The notes: generated from the sequence alone by a model not told the origin. A DNA stretch of 64,000 nt from Cyclotella cryptica (GCA_013187285.1 JABMIG010000249.1:1-64000); one strand, 5' to 3'; shown: positions 1 to 12,593, counted from the first letter of the stretch. A program made the numbers and translations.

Positions 1-34
1 CATCTTGGCATGGGTGCAGGAAAAAACAGCACAT

Positions 35-1353
35 GAATGCTTTAACAAATATTATCTCCACTACTGTGAATATGATGGCGATGGAGTCATTCTCAGCCCT
101 GAAGCCATCCAGAACGGACTAGTCATCCACAGGTCCCATCTAAAGGAATTTGTAGATTGCCTTTGAGAGCCCGGAAGATTCAAAGAGGCAACGACTCTGT
201 TGACACTTACTTTCAAAAACTTTTGATCGGACAAGCACCAATGAAAACGGAACACGATAAAGTATCATTGAAAGACAAGTGCTTGTTAATCAGTCAGGCG
301 TATCTGCCGCATCTTGTCATTCTGAGAAATAGTTCCAAGTCTTTCAGCATCAAAGAGGACAAACACGTTAAGGTATATCCACACCCTGATGTTGTAAACA
401 CAATCTTTAATCTCCTAGAAAATGCTAATGATAAGTGCAACGCTTTTCTGATGAATTGCAAGGACAAGGAGAAGAAGCACAACAAGAAGAACAAGGAAGC
501 GGACCAGAGTGGTGGTACTTACCAAACTCTCCAAAGTCATTCCATTCTCAATCAGGCTGATGCACTCAGTACAGTATATGAAAAGGTGAGAAAACTTTCA
601 TGATATTTGAGCCAAGGACCTGTTTTTATTGACACTGGTGGTGGTCAGGGTTGCATAGCCATCACACTCGCCGCTTATCTGGGTTGGTTAACAATATCTG
701 TCAAGATTTTCCTATCAAAGGTCTATGTAGCACTGCATTATGGCATTGACTTGTTTGACAAGAAACTTTGGATGTGGGATCCAGACAACTTTTTTCCAAG
801 AAGATGCTGCTGTGCCATGTAATTGGAAGGATGTAACATTTTCATGGTTTGGGATTCTGTACTTGTCCGATATTCTTTCAAAGGTATCATCAAAAACCTT
901 GCTTATTAAAAAGATAACAATCCTGTTGTCTTAGTGACGTCCAAAAGAAGACTGACTCTTACATGCAAAAGAGATGATTACGGAATAACTCAGCATAAAT
1001 TCGTCAAGAAACTCTTTCAAGTTGTTTCAAAAGACGAGGGTACAATATCTATGAAAGGCTCCAATGAGTCGGATACATTAGTTATCTGGCATCTCACAAA
1101 AAAGCTAGATGCCCCAATCAAAATGTTGCAATGTTGCACCGGCCCTTCAATAGTTGAAGATGCCAAAAAGCTGCTTGGAATCCATGATGTTGATAGTTGC
1201 CAGCTTTGGGTTGATTGTTTCAAAATTGAAATAGTTGAAAAAGATAGAGTCCCGATCATCTGCAACTACAGGAGAGTTAAAAGTGTTTCTTCAATATACC
1301 ATCAGATGATTGTTGACATGGGAGGAAAAGGGGCCGAGAGAAAAGAGAAGTAG
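35..1353 (+). pseudogene. Methyltransferase-like pseudogene, copy A
   Basis: Coding-like segments follow one another on the + strand in shifting frames. They are ECFNKYYLHYCEYDGDGV and onward (from 35), ARKIQRGNDSVDTYFQKLL and onward (to 603), FIDTGGGQGCIAITLAAYLG (about 628-690), EDAAVPCNWKDVTFSW (about 800-850) and NPVVLVTSKRR running on to 1353. The order of a glycine-rich DxGGGxG loop, a DVTF segment and a VLVT strand suggests a class I SAM-dependent methyltransferase fold, loosely like DOT1-type enzymes; this is inference. Frame changes fall near 160, 600, 800 and 930, so no single protein is encoded as it stands. Introns could explain some of the breaks, but I see no convincing splice pairs. 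It may belong to a multicopy family, since an almost identical copy follows. Confidence 0.4.
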
Positions 1354-1829
1354 ATAGGTATAGGTTTTCTACTGCAGCATCTGTGAAGAAGAAACACTCT
1401 GGAAAAACAAAATAAAAAGGATCGAGAAAAAGAGGGTTGTTCCAAAGAAGTTGAACGGAAACTGGAAGAAATCCAAAAGGATAGTACTCACAGGTTTTTG
1501 AGATGAATTGTCTAAAGGTAGAGGTCAACAAGCAGGAACAACAGACAGTAGTGAGTGATTTGAGTGGTCCTGAGAAACTTGAAAGTCCAATTTGAACTCT
1601 GTCAAGATTACTACTTATGTGTTGAATGTTTTAGCAAAATTATAATCATTGTTGACTCCTTATCATTTGTCACATGATTGTAATACCATAATGCCCAAGA
1701 TCAGCTCATCGAGCCATTGCTACCCTTAATTGTGCACTACTACTAAGAGGTGATGCACGGGCCAGATTACATTCACTGTCTTGGCTTGCTTTGCTTGGTG
1801 AACCTTCGGGCATTCTGCTCCATTGACAC

Positions 1830-2305
1830 TGGTTCTTGATCGATTTGCCATGGAATACATGTTCAACGGATGCAACATGGCTTCGGATCTTGTTACTGCT
1901 GTTAGTGAATATCTTGGCGAAGCTTTCAATTATGCCAAAATACTGATTCTTGATTAGAAAAATGTCTTACGTCAAAATCCAGACATGAAGTCAGACAAGA
2001 TTGGAGAGCTTATCCTACAGAATGATTTGTTGAATATGTACTCTATTTTCTGTAGTTACACCGATCAATCGGTACTTTTCAAGGAGAATAAAAAGAATGG
2101 TACACATGCTTGGGGCAGAAATAAAGTGACTGGAGATGCCATGACTCTGTTGGAAGTCATCAATACTGGTTCATGTCATTGCTTTGATATTCTTTCAATG
2201 AAGACTTGTGCCTATAACCTCATCAATTTTGTATCCAAGTTACTGCAACCTTCCAAAGACCCCTCTCATTTAACTGTGGTGCTTTCATACATTTTTCTTC
2301 TGTGA
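1830..2305 (+). pseudogene. Unidentified coding remnant, copy A
   Basis: A coding-like reading runs on the + strand from about 1838 (LDRFAMEYMFNGCNMA), meets a stop near 1955, and continues open from 1985 to 2305 (MKSDKIGELILQNDLL at the start, LQPSKDPSHLT at the end). It is repeated at 4650-5096. It could be the C-terminal part of the preceding methyltransferase-like gene or a separate gene. I recognise no motif. Confidence 0.3.
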
Positions 2306-2307
2306 AG

Positions 2308-2790
2308 GAGAATGCCAAACCCAACAAGGTTGGGGAGGAGGATTGCAGGGTCCTAGAGGAGGACACCATCTGTTGCAGAATCTGGAAAGAGAACCTCAAC
2401 CGTTGCAGGGCTGAGGAAGAGCTGCCAACAGTCCCAGAGTCCAGGAGGAGGATGCACACTGTCGCAGGGTGAGGATGCCACCAGTTGTAGGGTCAGGGAG
2501 AACAATGCCAACCGTAGCAGGGTTGGAGAGGAGGAGGCCAATCTTCCCAGGACTGGAGAGGAGGAGGTCAACCATCAATTATGCTGTTGCATGCTATCAA
2601 TGGTTGCAGGGCCACAGGCGAGGACGCTGACCACCGCAGGGTTGTGCAAGAGGATGCTGACCGCCGCAGGGATGGGCAGAAGGCTGACCGCCACAGTGCC
2701 AGGACACCGACCGCTGCAAGGCCGCACTGGAGGACACGGATCGCCGCTGGGCCACGCTGGTAGACACCAACTGCCGCATGCTTTGATCCT
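2308..2790. repeat. Degenerate GC-rich minisatellite between the duplicated units
   Basis: About 15 imperfect units of roughly 30-33 bp follow the pattern GAGGAGGATGCCAACCGTTG then CAGGGTTG. The array is more GC-rich than its surroundings. Related arrays lie at 32262-32337, 38567-38940 and 39577-39710. The order of variant units here (a CTCAACC unit, then AACAATGCCAACC, then CAACCATCAATT followed by TTGCATGCTATCAA) recurs at 38640-38880. The two arrays therefore derive from one dispersed block and did not expand separately. Small ORFs on both strands are by-products of the repeat. Confidence 0.85.
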
Positions 2791-2830
2791 TCACACAGGC
2801 CCACATGTTAGTTCAGATGATGTGATTGTT

Positions 2831-5096
2831 CATCTTGGCATGGGTGCAGGAAAAAACAGCACATGAGTGCTTTAACACATATTATCTCCACTACTGTGAA
2901 TATGATGGCGATGGAGTCATTCTCAGCCCTGAAGCCATCCAGAACGGACTAGTCATCCACAGGTCCCATCTAAAGGAATTTGTCGATTGCCTTTGAGAGC
3001 CGGAAGATTCAAAGAGGCAACGACTCTGTTGACACTTACTTTCAAAAACTTTTGATCGGACAAGCACCAATGAAAACGGAACACGATAAAGTATCATTGA
3101 AAGACAAGTGCTTGTTAATCAGTCAGGCGTATCTGCCGCATCTTGTCATTCTGAGAAATAGTTCCAAGTCTTTCAGCATCAAAGAGGACAAACACGTTAA
3201 GGTATATCCACACCCTGATGTTGTAAACACAATCTTTAATCTCCTAGAAAATGCTAATGATAAGTGCAACGCTTTTCTGATGAATTGCAAGGACAAGGAG
3301 AAGAAGCACAACAAGAAGAACAAGGAAGCGGACCAGAGTGGTGGTACTTACCAAACTCTCCAAAGTCATTCCGTTCTCAATCAGGCTGATGCACTCAGTA
3401 CAGTATATGAAAAGGTGAGAAAACTTTCATGATATTTGAGCCAAGGACCTGTTTTTATTGACACTGGTGGTGGTCAGGGTTGCATAGCCATCACACTCGC
3501 CGCTTATCTGGGTTGGTTAACAATATCTGTCAAGATTTTCCTAGCAAAGGTCTATTTAGCACTGCATTATGGCCTTGATTTGTTTGACAAGAAACTTTGG
3601 ACGTGGGATCCAGACAACTTTTTTCCAAGAAGATGCTGCTGTGCCCTGTAATTGGAAGGATGTAACATTTTCATGGTTTGGGATTCTGTACTTGTCCGAT
3701 ATTCTTTCAAAGGTATCATCAAAAACCTTGCTTATTAAAAAGATAACAATCCTGTTGTCTTAGTGACGTCCAAAAGAAGACTGACTCTTACATGCAAAAG
3801 AGATGATTACATTCGTCAAGAAACTCTTTCAAGTTGTTTCAAAAGGAGGTACAATATCTATGAAAGGCTCCAATGAGTCGGATACATTAGTTATCTGGCA
3901 TCTCACAAAAAGCTAGATGCCCCAATCAAAATGTTGCAATGTTGCACCGGCCCTTCAATAGTTGAAGATGCCAAAAGCTGCTTGGAATCCATGATGTTGA
4001 TAGTTGCCAGCTTTGGGTTGATTGTTTCAAAATTGAAATAATTGAAAAGATAGAGTCGATCATCTGCAACTACAAGAGAGTTAAAAGTGTTTCTTCAATA
4101 TACCATCAGATGATTGTTGACATGGGAGGAAAAGGGGCCGAGAGAAAGAGAAGTAGATAGGTATAGGTTTTCTGCAGCATCTGTGAAGAAACACTCTGGA
4201 AAAACAAAATAAAAAGGATCGAGAAAAGAGGGTTGTTCCAAAGAAGTTGAACGGAAACTGGAAGAAATATGAAAGGATAGTAAAGTGCTCACAGATTTTT
4301 GAGATGAATTGTCTAAAGGTAGAGGTCAACAAGCAGGAACAACAGACAGTAGTGAGTGATTTGAGTGGTCCTGAGAAACTTGAAAGTCCAATTTGAACTC
4401 TGTCAAGATTACTACTTATGTGTTGAATGTTTTAGCAAAATTCAAACCTTTGTTGGCTCTGTGTCATTGGTCACGTGATCGTAATACCATAATGCCCAAG
4501 ATCAGCTCATCGAGCCATTGCTACCCTTAATTGTGCACTACTACTAAGAGGTGATGCGGGCCAGATTACATTCACTGTCTTGGCTTGCTTTGCTTGAGTG
4601 AACCTTCGGGCATTCTGCTCCATTGACACTGGTTCTTGATCGATTTGCCATGGAATACATGTTCAACGGATGCAACATGGCTTTGGATCTCGTTACTGCT
4701 GTTCGTAAATATCATGGCGAAGCTTTCAATTATGCCAAAATACTGATTCTTGATTAGAAAAATGTCTTACGTCAAAATCCAGACATGAAGTCAGACAAGA
4801 TTGGAGAGCTTATCCTACAGAATGATTTGTTGAATATGTACTCTATTTTCTGTAGTTACACCGATCAATCGGTACTTTTCAAGGAGAATAAATAGAAAGT
4901 CACACATGCTTGGGGCAGAAATAAAGTGACTGGAGATGCCATGACTCTGTTGGAAGTCATCAATACTGGTTCATGTCATTGCTTTGATATTCTTTCAATG
5001 AAGACTTGTGCCTATAACCTCATCAATTTTGTATCCAAGTTACTGCAACCTTCCAAAGACCCCTCTCATTTAACTGCGGTCTCATACATCTTCTGT
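2831..5096. repeat. Right unit of the tandem duplication
   Basis: This is the second copy of the sequence at 1-2307. It starts with CATCTTGGCATGGGTGCAGG, identical to position 1. Small deletions distinguish it in the 3760-4300 part. After 5096 it is not followed by the minisatellite that follows the left unit, so the duplication ended near there. Confidence 0.9.
2865..4160 (+). pseudogene. Methyltransferase-like pseudogene, copy B
   Basis: This is the paralogue of the pseudogene at 35-1353. Its longest open piece (about 2995-3432) matches copy A except for a valine in place of isoleucine. The glycine-rich FIDTGGGQG loop lies at about 3457-3483. The last third carries extra small deletions, so the 139-codon frame open in copy A is closed here. 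The second coding remnant follows at about 4650-5096. Copy B looks more decayed than copy A; neither looks functional. Confidence 0.4.
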
Positions 5097-5426
5097 GTTC
5101 CCTTGTTGCTTGAAACCGTACACTATACGTGGTATGTTAGGCATAGTGCAACTTATGCTGCTTGACTCGCAGTGTAGCAATATCCACAGCTGAGCCCTGA
5201 GTCACGTACTCGGCCAGTTGAAGTTAGTTTCACTGACAGGCATGCCTTTTTTTTTAATAAGTAGCCATTCTTGCAAATTTCTTATTTGCACAAGAATGCT
5301 GCATACTACTAGCGGTTTTTCTCAGGAAAGCACAACTTGTTGATTTCTTTCAGAAGTCCAAGCAAAAAGAGAAGAAAAGTCCACAAAAATGAGAATTCTT
5401 CTCATATGGCATCCCTTTCAGCATAC
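5097..5426. other. Spacer between duplication and Gyp-A, nothing recognised
   Basis: About 330 bp of AT-rich sequence with a run of T near 5250. No gene, RNA or repeat boundary is visible, apart from the 5-bp target site AAGCT at 5427-5431 that belongs to the next element. Confidence 0.5.
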
Positions 5427-5431
5427 AAGCT

Positions 5432-5906
5432 TGACACGAGCCAAGGATACCTACTGGTAGTCTGACCCAAACAGGCCCCATTTTCAGGCCATAGGCACAA
5501 ATACTATTCCCACTGAAGAAGGGAAGTATACAGCAGTTCAACTCTTGACCTTCTCAGAAAGAATGTATTTGAGGTACATACCTAACAGGTATACACCTCA
5601 GAAACAATGAGTTAAGTAAAGCAGTTGGCAAGGCTCAACTGCTCAACTGAAAGCCTGAAAGTGTGATACTTTCTCAACTGGCAAATTTGCAGTGTGAGAG
5701 CTTCTCTGTAAATATTGGGCACACTAGCCTCCAATATTCTACTTGTTAATTACATGAGTTACATGGTAAAATCAAGAGGATCACCATTGGGCAATCCTCA
5801 TTTGTGATCATTTCAATAGCTTATAAAAATAATCTCCAGTCAACTGGAATACCTTTTTCTACTCCTTTATCTACAATTACTTTTCGATTACTTCCGGCTT
5901 AAGTCA
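5432..5906 (+). repeat. 5' LTR of Gyp-A
   Basis: 475 bp, starting TGACACGAGCC and ending GGCTTAAGTCA, so it has TG..CA ends. A TATAAAA box lies at 5822-5828. It matches 13300-13777 with about six substitutions and a few single-base indels. Confidence 0.92.
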
Positions 5907-5909
5907 CTA

Positions 5910-7400
5910 TTGTACGATAGCCGAACATTCATTGCACTACCACACCAAGATGGCTCTCCTGACAACCCACAGGTGGTCGAGAAAAACATTTTTTTACCAC
6001 GCAGAGTACTACGTTCATCACGCACCACCGTGCGAACGACTTCTCAGCCCTCCAAGGAGTTCTTACAAGAAACTGAGAGAAACTACGAGCCATGTCCTCC
6101 GTGAAAGCATTTCCTCAAGGGCTCAAGTGGATTGAGTGCGAACGTGGCATCGGAGGAAAGAATTCCCGGCACGCTACATTCGAGCAGGATCCCGTGCAGG
6201 ATGCCCTCGAAGACCAAAAGACCACCTACTTCAAGTTGACTCTTCCCAACATGCGGACGAGCTAAGGTGGCAGTATGGGGTCCGGGACTCCCGAGCAGTA
6301 TCTACTGCATGTGCGCTCTGCCATTCACGGCGTGCAAGCAAATGGGGCTTGACACGAGCCGCCCGGCGGAGAAGGCTGTTAAAACAGCCAAGCTTGATGC
6401 AGAGATCGCAAGAGTATACGCAACTGCGTAACTCCGAGAAAAGAAGAAGGGCAATAAGGCGATGCACCCGGTACAACCACCGAGGCTGTACCGCCTGTCC
6501 TAGCTGAAGCTAAGGCCTTATACAACAAGGCCCTAAAGGCTCTAGAAGCCGCGAAGCTTGCCGTCACAACAGCAGGAGCGAAGCCCTTTGAGCTGTATGG
6601 AAACCTCCTCTCCAGCGAGGCCCGTCAGCCTTGGGAAAAGATCATCAAGGCCCAAGTGACTCGCTCCTGGGAAGACATCAAGGGAGTACCGCACAGGAGA
6701 CTCCCATGAAGACTTGGGACTCGTTCCACGTGCAATGTGCATCATGTTGCAGGTGTTCCGTCTAGCACAGGTGAGGCCCTCAAGTACTACATCACCAACA
6801 CGTTGAAGAAGCCCAACAGGGTCTCGATACATCAGTTTTTCGTCCGAATAGAACAGCTCAACAGCTACCTTGACAGCCCTGCCTGTACTACAGCCCAAAG
6901 GCTAATCAGGCTACCAAGAAGGTATTGCTTTGGATGGCGCCGACCTGCAACTCACTTGTTACGCATGTGTCCGGCCAAGTGGCAGACCCAATACAACTTG
7001 ACTGAGAATTCAACTCCGGTCAGCACTAGGGCCCTTCTCTTGGTCCTAGAGAACATCGAAATAATGCAGAACTCGATGCAAAGCCTTCATGACCAAAGCA
7101 AAGGGGGCTGATCAAAGCGCAAATGGAGTCGATTGACTCTAGCATCCCAAGCCTGTGTGCTATAAAAGCATGGGGGCCGCACAAAAGTCACAACACCCGT
7201 GACTGCCGTCGTTATAACAAAGACGGTACTCCGATCAAGAAGAATGGGAGCGCAGGTAAGCCCAATCCAAAGAAAGGCCCGAGGGTGCAAACTTGCCCAG
7301 ATAGTCCGGGCGGAGTTGAAGAAAGCACTCAAGAAGTCTGGCAAAGCAAGAAATGCCGTGCCAATGACTCGGAGCGACAGCGACTCCGACGAAGTTCTTG
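5910..7400 (+). mobile_element. gag region of Gyp-A
   Basis: Coding-like segments match the gag of Gyp-B, for example LKKPNRVSIHQFFVRIEQLN at about 6800 against LKKPNRVPTRDFVQRIQRLN in Gyp-B. A histidine/cysteine knuckle-like segment (KSHNTRDC) lies at about 7180-7205. This is a fossil coding region. Confidence 0.75.
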
Positions 7401-9215
7401 AAGCGCGGGTCGGATAGCACTGGGGAATTACATACTTGTAAGAAACGTAAATTGAGTACTGCAATTGACAGTTACACTTACCCCGGTCTGAGTAAAGCTA
7501 TCCAAACTAATAAAAGTAAAAAATTAAATCGACTGTCACCAAAGAGATCAAAAAATCTTGTTCCAAAGCAAAAAAAAAGAATTAAAAATTCGAGACAATT
7601 TAGAGACTACGACCTCAAATATTTCAAAAAAATCTTACGACACAAACAATGTCAGTAGTAAAACAAAAGCCACTGAGGATAGTATTAAGACTCCCAGTGC
7701 AAACTATAATCTCAAGCAACCAAAACAAGAGGTTGCCCACACCAAGGACCGCCGGTGTTACGGCACTAATAGCCATCATTGAACCAGCGACTGAAAGTCA
7801 ATCCTCCAGAGCATACAAACAACCTCTGAGTCGCCCCAGTAACAAAATCAAAGTCCTACTGGACGCTGGGTCTGATGGAGACCTTATTTTCCTACCAAAG
7901 GAAAAGACAAACCTTTTCCCTACCTGACTAGGCAGGTGCCAAAGTCTTGGCATACGTCAAATGCGGAGCTTCCAGACAACTGGAAGGAAATCAGAGTTAA
8001 ATTCTTTGAGTACTCCAGAAGTAAGGGTATTTTCTACAACCTGATGTTGTGGAATACGATGAAATGCATAACAAACCAGGGTTTGACCTCATTCTTGGTA
8101 GTAATACCTTGAAAGAGTTAGGAATTGTCCTACACTTTCGGACAAAGGAAATAACAGTAGATGACATCTCACTGCCAATGAGAGACATCAATAAACTAAA
8201 AACAAGAGCGACCGTTGAACGGGCTTGGACTATGAATAACAGCATCTACCAAGACACGTCCAAAGAGCCACAAAGTACGCTCGAGGCAACAAAACGCCTC
8301 ATACACATACTAGTCCCTAAATATGAAAAAGCGGATCTCAGGGCAATTGTCAAAGACAACTGCACACACCTCAGTGTCCCAGAACAAACAAAGATACTGG
8401 AGCTCCTACAAGAATTTGAGGGGCTATTTAGCGGGAAACTAGGTGACTGGGATTGTGAGCCGGTCTCCCTCCAGTTGAAGGAAGGAGCACAGCATTATCA
8501 TGGCGGCTTTTCCCATACCCAAGAAGCACGTAGAAATCACCAAAAGGGAGGTACAGAGGCTATGTGACTTAGGGTACTCAAATGGCAAGATGATTCTGAA
8601 TGGGCATTGGCCACATTCATTATACCGAAGAAGGACAACACCGTACAGGTTGTCAGCAATTTTAGGAAAGTAAATAAAGGGGTCGTGAGAAAATCGTTTC
8701 CTATTCCTAAAATTAGCACTGTTCTACAAGAACTAGAAGGCTTTACATATGCCACAGCCCTTGATCTCAACATGGGCTATTACACCATTAGATTGGATCC
8801 AGATGCGTCCAAAATATGCACCATTATCTTTCCGTGGGGTAAGTATACCTATATGGTTACCAATGAGTGTTGCATGTTCTCCCGACATCTTCAAGCTAAG
8901 ATGTCCGAGCTAATGGCAACCCTTGATTTTGTCCGAACTTACCTGGATGACTTATTATGCATCAGCAAGGGTAGCCTGGAAGACCACCTTAATAAACTAA
9001 GACGGGTTTTCATCAGGTTGCGAGACGCAGGCTTGACAGTGAATGCATGCAAGTCATCTTTCTGTTCGTGGAGACAGAATACCTAGGATATGTGTTATCC
9101 AGAGATGGTATAATGCCACAACCAAAGAAGGTACAGGCAATCCTCGCATTAACACCACCACAAAATGTTGAACAACTCCGTAGGTTTCTGGGCATGGTCC
9201 AGTACTACAATAATA

Positions 9216-10827
9216 TCCTGAGTCTCAATATCCCTAAGTATAGAGACATACTAATTTTCTAGCCATTACAGGTCTAGTAAGTTTTGCTAAAGCATGTGAT
9301 ACAAAAAAACTCTATTACATTTCAATTGAAATCAACAATATGACCTAATTTCAACTGATCACTGATCACTGCAAATTCTAGCAAAACAAAATGTTATTAA
9401 ATTGAGTAATGCTGCTGTTTTGGGGGGAGCCAGTGAGGGAAAGAGGGTCACATGGTGTTAGAAGGCTACTGCAGTGTTCAAAATGAAACTCTCTACAATA
9501 AAATTGTCACAAAAATTGAAATAACTCACCTATTCTCTACTTTGGAAAGCAAGTCCCCCGCAAACTGACAGGATTGAGCATTTGCTGTAGTATTTGTGGG
9601 CATTGGGAGTGGTGGGGAGGGCCATATTTTATGAGGAGGTGGCTTCGGGGTTAATTATTCAGTGAAAAAATCAAACAGTTCTAAGGAAGGCAACAACTCA
9701 CATTTTCTAGCCCATTTAAAACAAATTCCTCTGTGTGCGGTGAGGATCGAGCTTTGCTGTTGTCTTTCAGAGCATTTGTAATTGGGAAGAGGATGAGATT
9801 GGAGAAAGAGGTATTGGAAGGATTACAAATGCATTAAAAAAGAAAAGGGCGTAAAATTTGCAGTAACTCACCTATTCCACCCATTATAAACCCATTCTCC
9901 TGCATGCAGACAGGATTGAGATTTAGGGGCTACTGATGTCAAAGAGAGCTTTACGAAATGGAAGGAGCGTCAGATTGGAGGAGGAGGAGGTGGGAGCACG
10001 GTAAATATTTCATAGAAAAAATTGAAAAGGGTGAGAAATTTAAGTTGCTCTCCAATTTGACAACGAACAAAGCCACCCCCCTGCACACTGCTTGCATGGA
10101 TCATTTTCTGTGGTCATTGGGGGCAATCGGGGATCGGGAGGAGGGCAAGATTGGAGGAGAGGGCAGTGGCAGGGTCAACAATATATTGAAAGAATAGATG
10201 GTCAAAATTGGCAATAGCTACCTAGTTTTACCTCTTTAAAAACATTCCCCAGTGCGCAGTCAGGATTGCGCATTTATTTCTGTCTTTGGGGGATTTGGAG
10301 TGGGAATGAGATGTGTTCAGTGCATGATTTTTGTGAATGGAAGCGGAGATGGGGGGAGTGTCTTGCAATGGTAGAGAAATGAGGTCAGGGATGGGGGTGG
10401 GGGCAGGGGCATTAAAAGGCCAGCGCAAACTGATGGAAGCGGCACAGGCTATTGTTGCCTGCGCTGGTGTTTGCTGTTTTGTTGGTGCCATTGTTTTAGA
10501 GCCATGGTTAAAATGCCTGTGGCCGATTGATGCGATTTGGCCATCGTCACATTTGTTTTTGTGTAAAGTGCTTGATTGTTGTGAGCTTCTGCGAGCGTGA
10601 CTAATTTTTGTATCTTGGTTTAGTCACGACGGTGGTATTTAAGGCCCAACCATGTTAATTTGTTAGCAAAAAATAAGTGGTAAAATCAACTCTGGTGACC
10701 CCCAAAGCGGTATTTAAATCATCTGAATACCGCGGTATTTAGAGATAGTATTATATGTCCTGCATGGGACTTCAGTACATCCTACAGAAAATACCACAGC
10801 GGTGGTATTTTAACATTAATTCAGGGA
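9216..10827. mobile_element. 1.6-kb TA-flanked insertion inside Gyp-A pol
   Basis: Sister element Gyp-B runs straight from the RT end to the RNase H connection, with no such sequence. Here 1612 bp intervene, bounded by TA on each side (9214-9215 and 10828-10829). The ends are weakly inverted: TCCTGAGT inward from the left and TCCCTGAAT from the right. No transposase is visible. I call it a probable non-autonomous DNA element with TA target preference, of unknown superfamily. Most of it is a degenerate tandem array. Confidence 0.7.
9523..10380. repeat. Degenerate ~171-bp tandem repeat, about five units
   Basis: Units start with an AACTCACCTATT-like segment at about 9523, 9695, 9865, 10044 and 10214, giving spacings of 172, 170, 179 and 170 bp. 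Each has a CAGGATTGAGCATTTG-like middle, a GGGAGGAGG-type purine stretch, and ends in AAAAATTGAAA. The units are strongly diverged. Confidence 0.75.
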
Positions 10828-12593
10828 TACTTGGGCAAGACGCAGTGAAATACTTGCACCACTTACCAATTTAGTTGGGGAGTGTGGACATACCAAAGTC
10901 ACAAAGGCTAATAAAACCAAGAAAAAGCCGTGGCATTGGGACAGCATCCACCAGCAAGCATTCAACACTGTAAAGGCAACAATCGCTCGCGATGTTACCT
11001 TGGCCTACCCTGGCTACTTGCAGGGATTTGAGATCTACACAGATAGCTCCAAATTTCAATTGGGTGCCGTAATTACTCAAAACAACAGGCAGCTGGCGTT
11101 CTTCAGTAGGAAACTGAGTAAGGCGCAGCAAAAATATAGCGTGACCGAACAAGAACTACTGGCCATAGTAGAAACACTGAAAGAGTTCAAATGCATACTT
11201 TGGGGACAACAAATTACAGTCTACACTGACCACAAAAATCTAATGCAGGATGCTCTAGGTCTGACCCCTGATCGAGTGTAACACTGGAGATTACTCTTAG
11301 AAGAGTATGGCCCCACCGTCGTGTACATCAAGGGCATCCACAATACAGTCGCGGATGCCATCACTGGATTATGGACCCGTTGCAGATGACAGGTCAACCT
11401 GGATGACTTTTGCACAATGCCGGTGTTATCATAACACGGCACAACCGAAATCATCCCTTGCAACCACCGAGGAATCCATGAACAAGGTGTTTGCTAATCG
11501 AACTGAAGAAGACTCCATCTATCCACTCACAACCAGAGAGATAGCGGAGGCACAACAAGAAGATGAAAGCCTCTTACACAAAGGCTACTCAACTCACTTA
11601 GTTGAGAATATTAAAGTACTCTGTAAGGACGGCAAAATGGTTATTCCACCACTACCTACAATACCTCGGGACCAAACTTCTCGAAGAAACTCTTTGTCTA
11701 TTGATGTATTGGAAAGGTCTAAGAACAACAGTCCAATCACATGTCAAAAAGTGTCACAGTTGCCAGGTGAACAAGCGCAGGCAATTAAAATACGGGAAAC
11801 TGCCTACAAAACTTGCAATCACCAACCCATGGGAGGCCTTATGTGTGGACCTCATAGGACCATACACCCTCAAGGGCATGGACAAGACACAAATTGACTT
11901 CATGTGCGTCACAATGATCGATCCCGCAACAAGCTGGTTCGAAATTGTAGAGTTGCCGGTATCACAGCTTCAGGAGCTTGATATTCCCACGGGTACAATG
12001 GGGCAAAGGAGCAAAGACACACATGTCCAAACTAAACAACCCTACTTTGACAAGACGTCAGCAACAGTAGGTAATATAATGAATAGGACCTGGTTTAGCC
12101 GTTACCCACGTAGTCAATACATTATCTACGACAACGGAAGTGAATTTAAACTTCACTTTGAGACCCTCTGTGATTCATATGGTCTGAAGCGCAAGCTGAC
12201 CAGTGTCAGAAACCCACAAGCAAACGCAATACTCGAGCGGGTGCATCAAACAATCATGGCGATGCTCCACACAGCTGACGTAGACATGGCCGATACAATC
12301 AGCAAGAGTGACATCGCTGACTTTCTCACAAATGCTGCATGGGCCGTTCGCTCTACCTATCACACAGTACTGAAAATCTCACCAGGAGCAGCTATCTTTG
12401 GAAGGGACATGTTGTTTGACGTCCCCTACATCGCTGTCTGGTCAAAAATAGGGGAATACAGACAAAGACAAACAGATCAAAACACAAGCCGGGAGAATGC
12501 CTCCCGCATCGACTGGGACTACCAGCCCGGTGACAAACAAAGTACTGCTGCGAAAAGACGGTATCCTCCGCAAAACAGAAAGCGGGTATGAAA

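Larger units (their letters stand above)
1..2307. repeat. Left unit of a tandem duplication
   Basis: This stretch is repeated almost base for base at 2831-5096, so the tandem period is 2830 bp. The left unit is cut by the window edge and may start earlier. The copies differ by scattered substitutions and small indels; over the longest shared reading frame (157-603 against 2986-3432) I see about one amino-acid change. Similarity stops near 2307 and 5096, after a shared segment encoding LQPSKDPSHLT. The unit contains a decayed methyltransferase-like gene and a second, unidentified coding remnant. Confidence 0.9.

Noticed and set aside
2591-2866. Overlapping ORFs on both strands of the minisatellite
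   Set aside because: A 30-33-bp GC-rich repeat keeps several frames open by chance.
10228-10600. 87-codon ORFs on both strands within the Gyp-A insertion
   Set aside because: They overlap each other and fall in the degenerate 171-bp repeat array.
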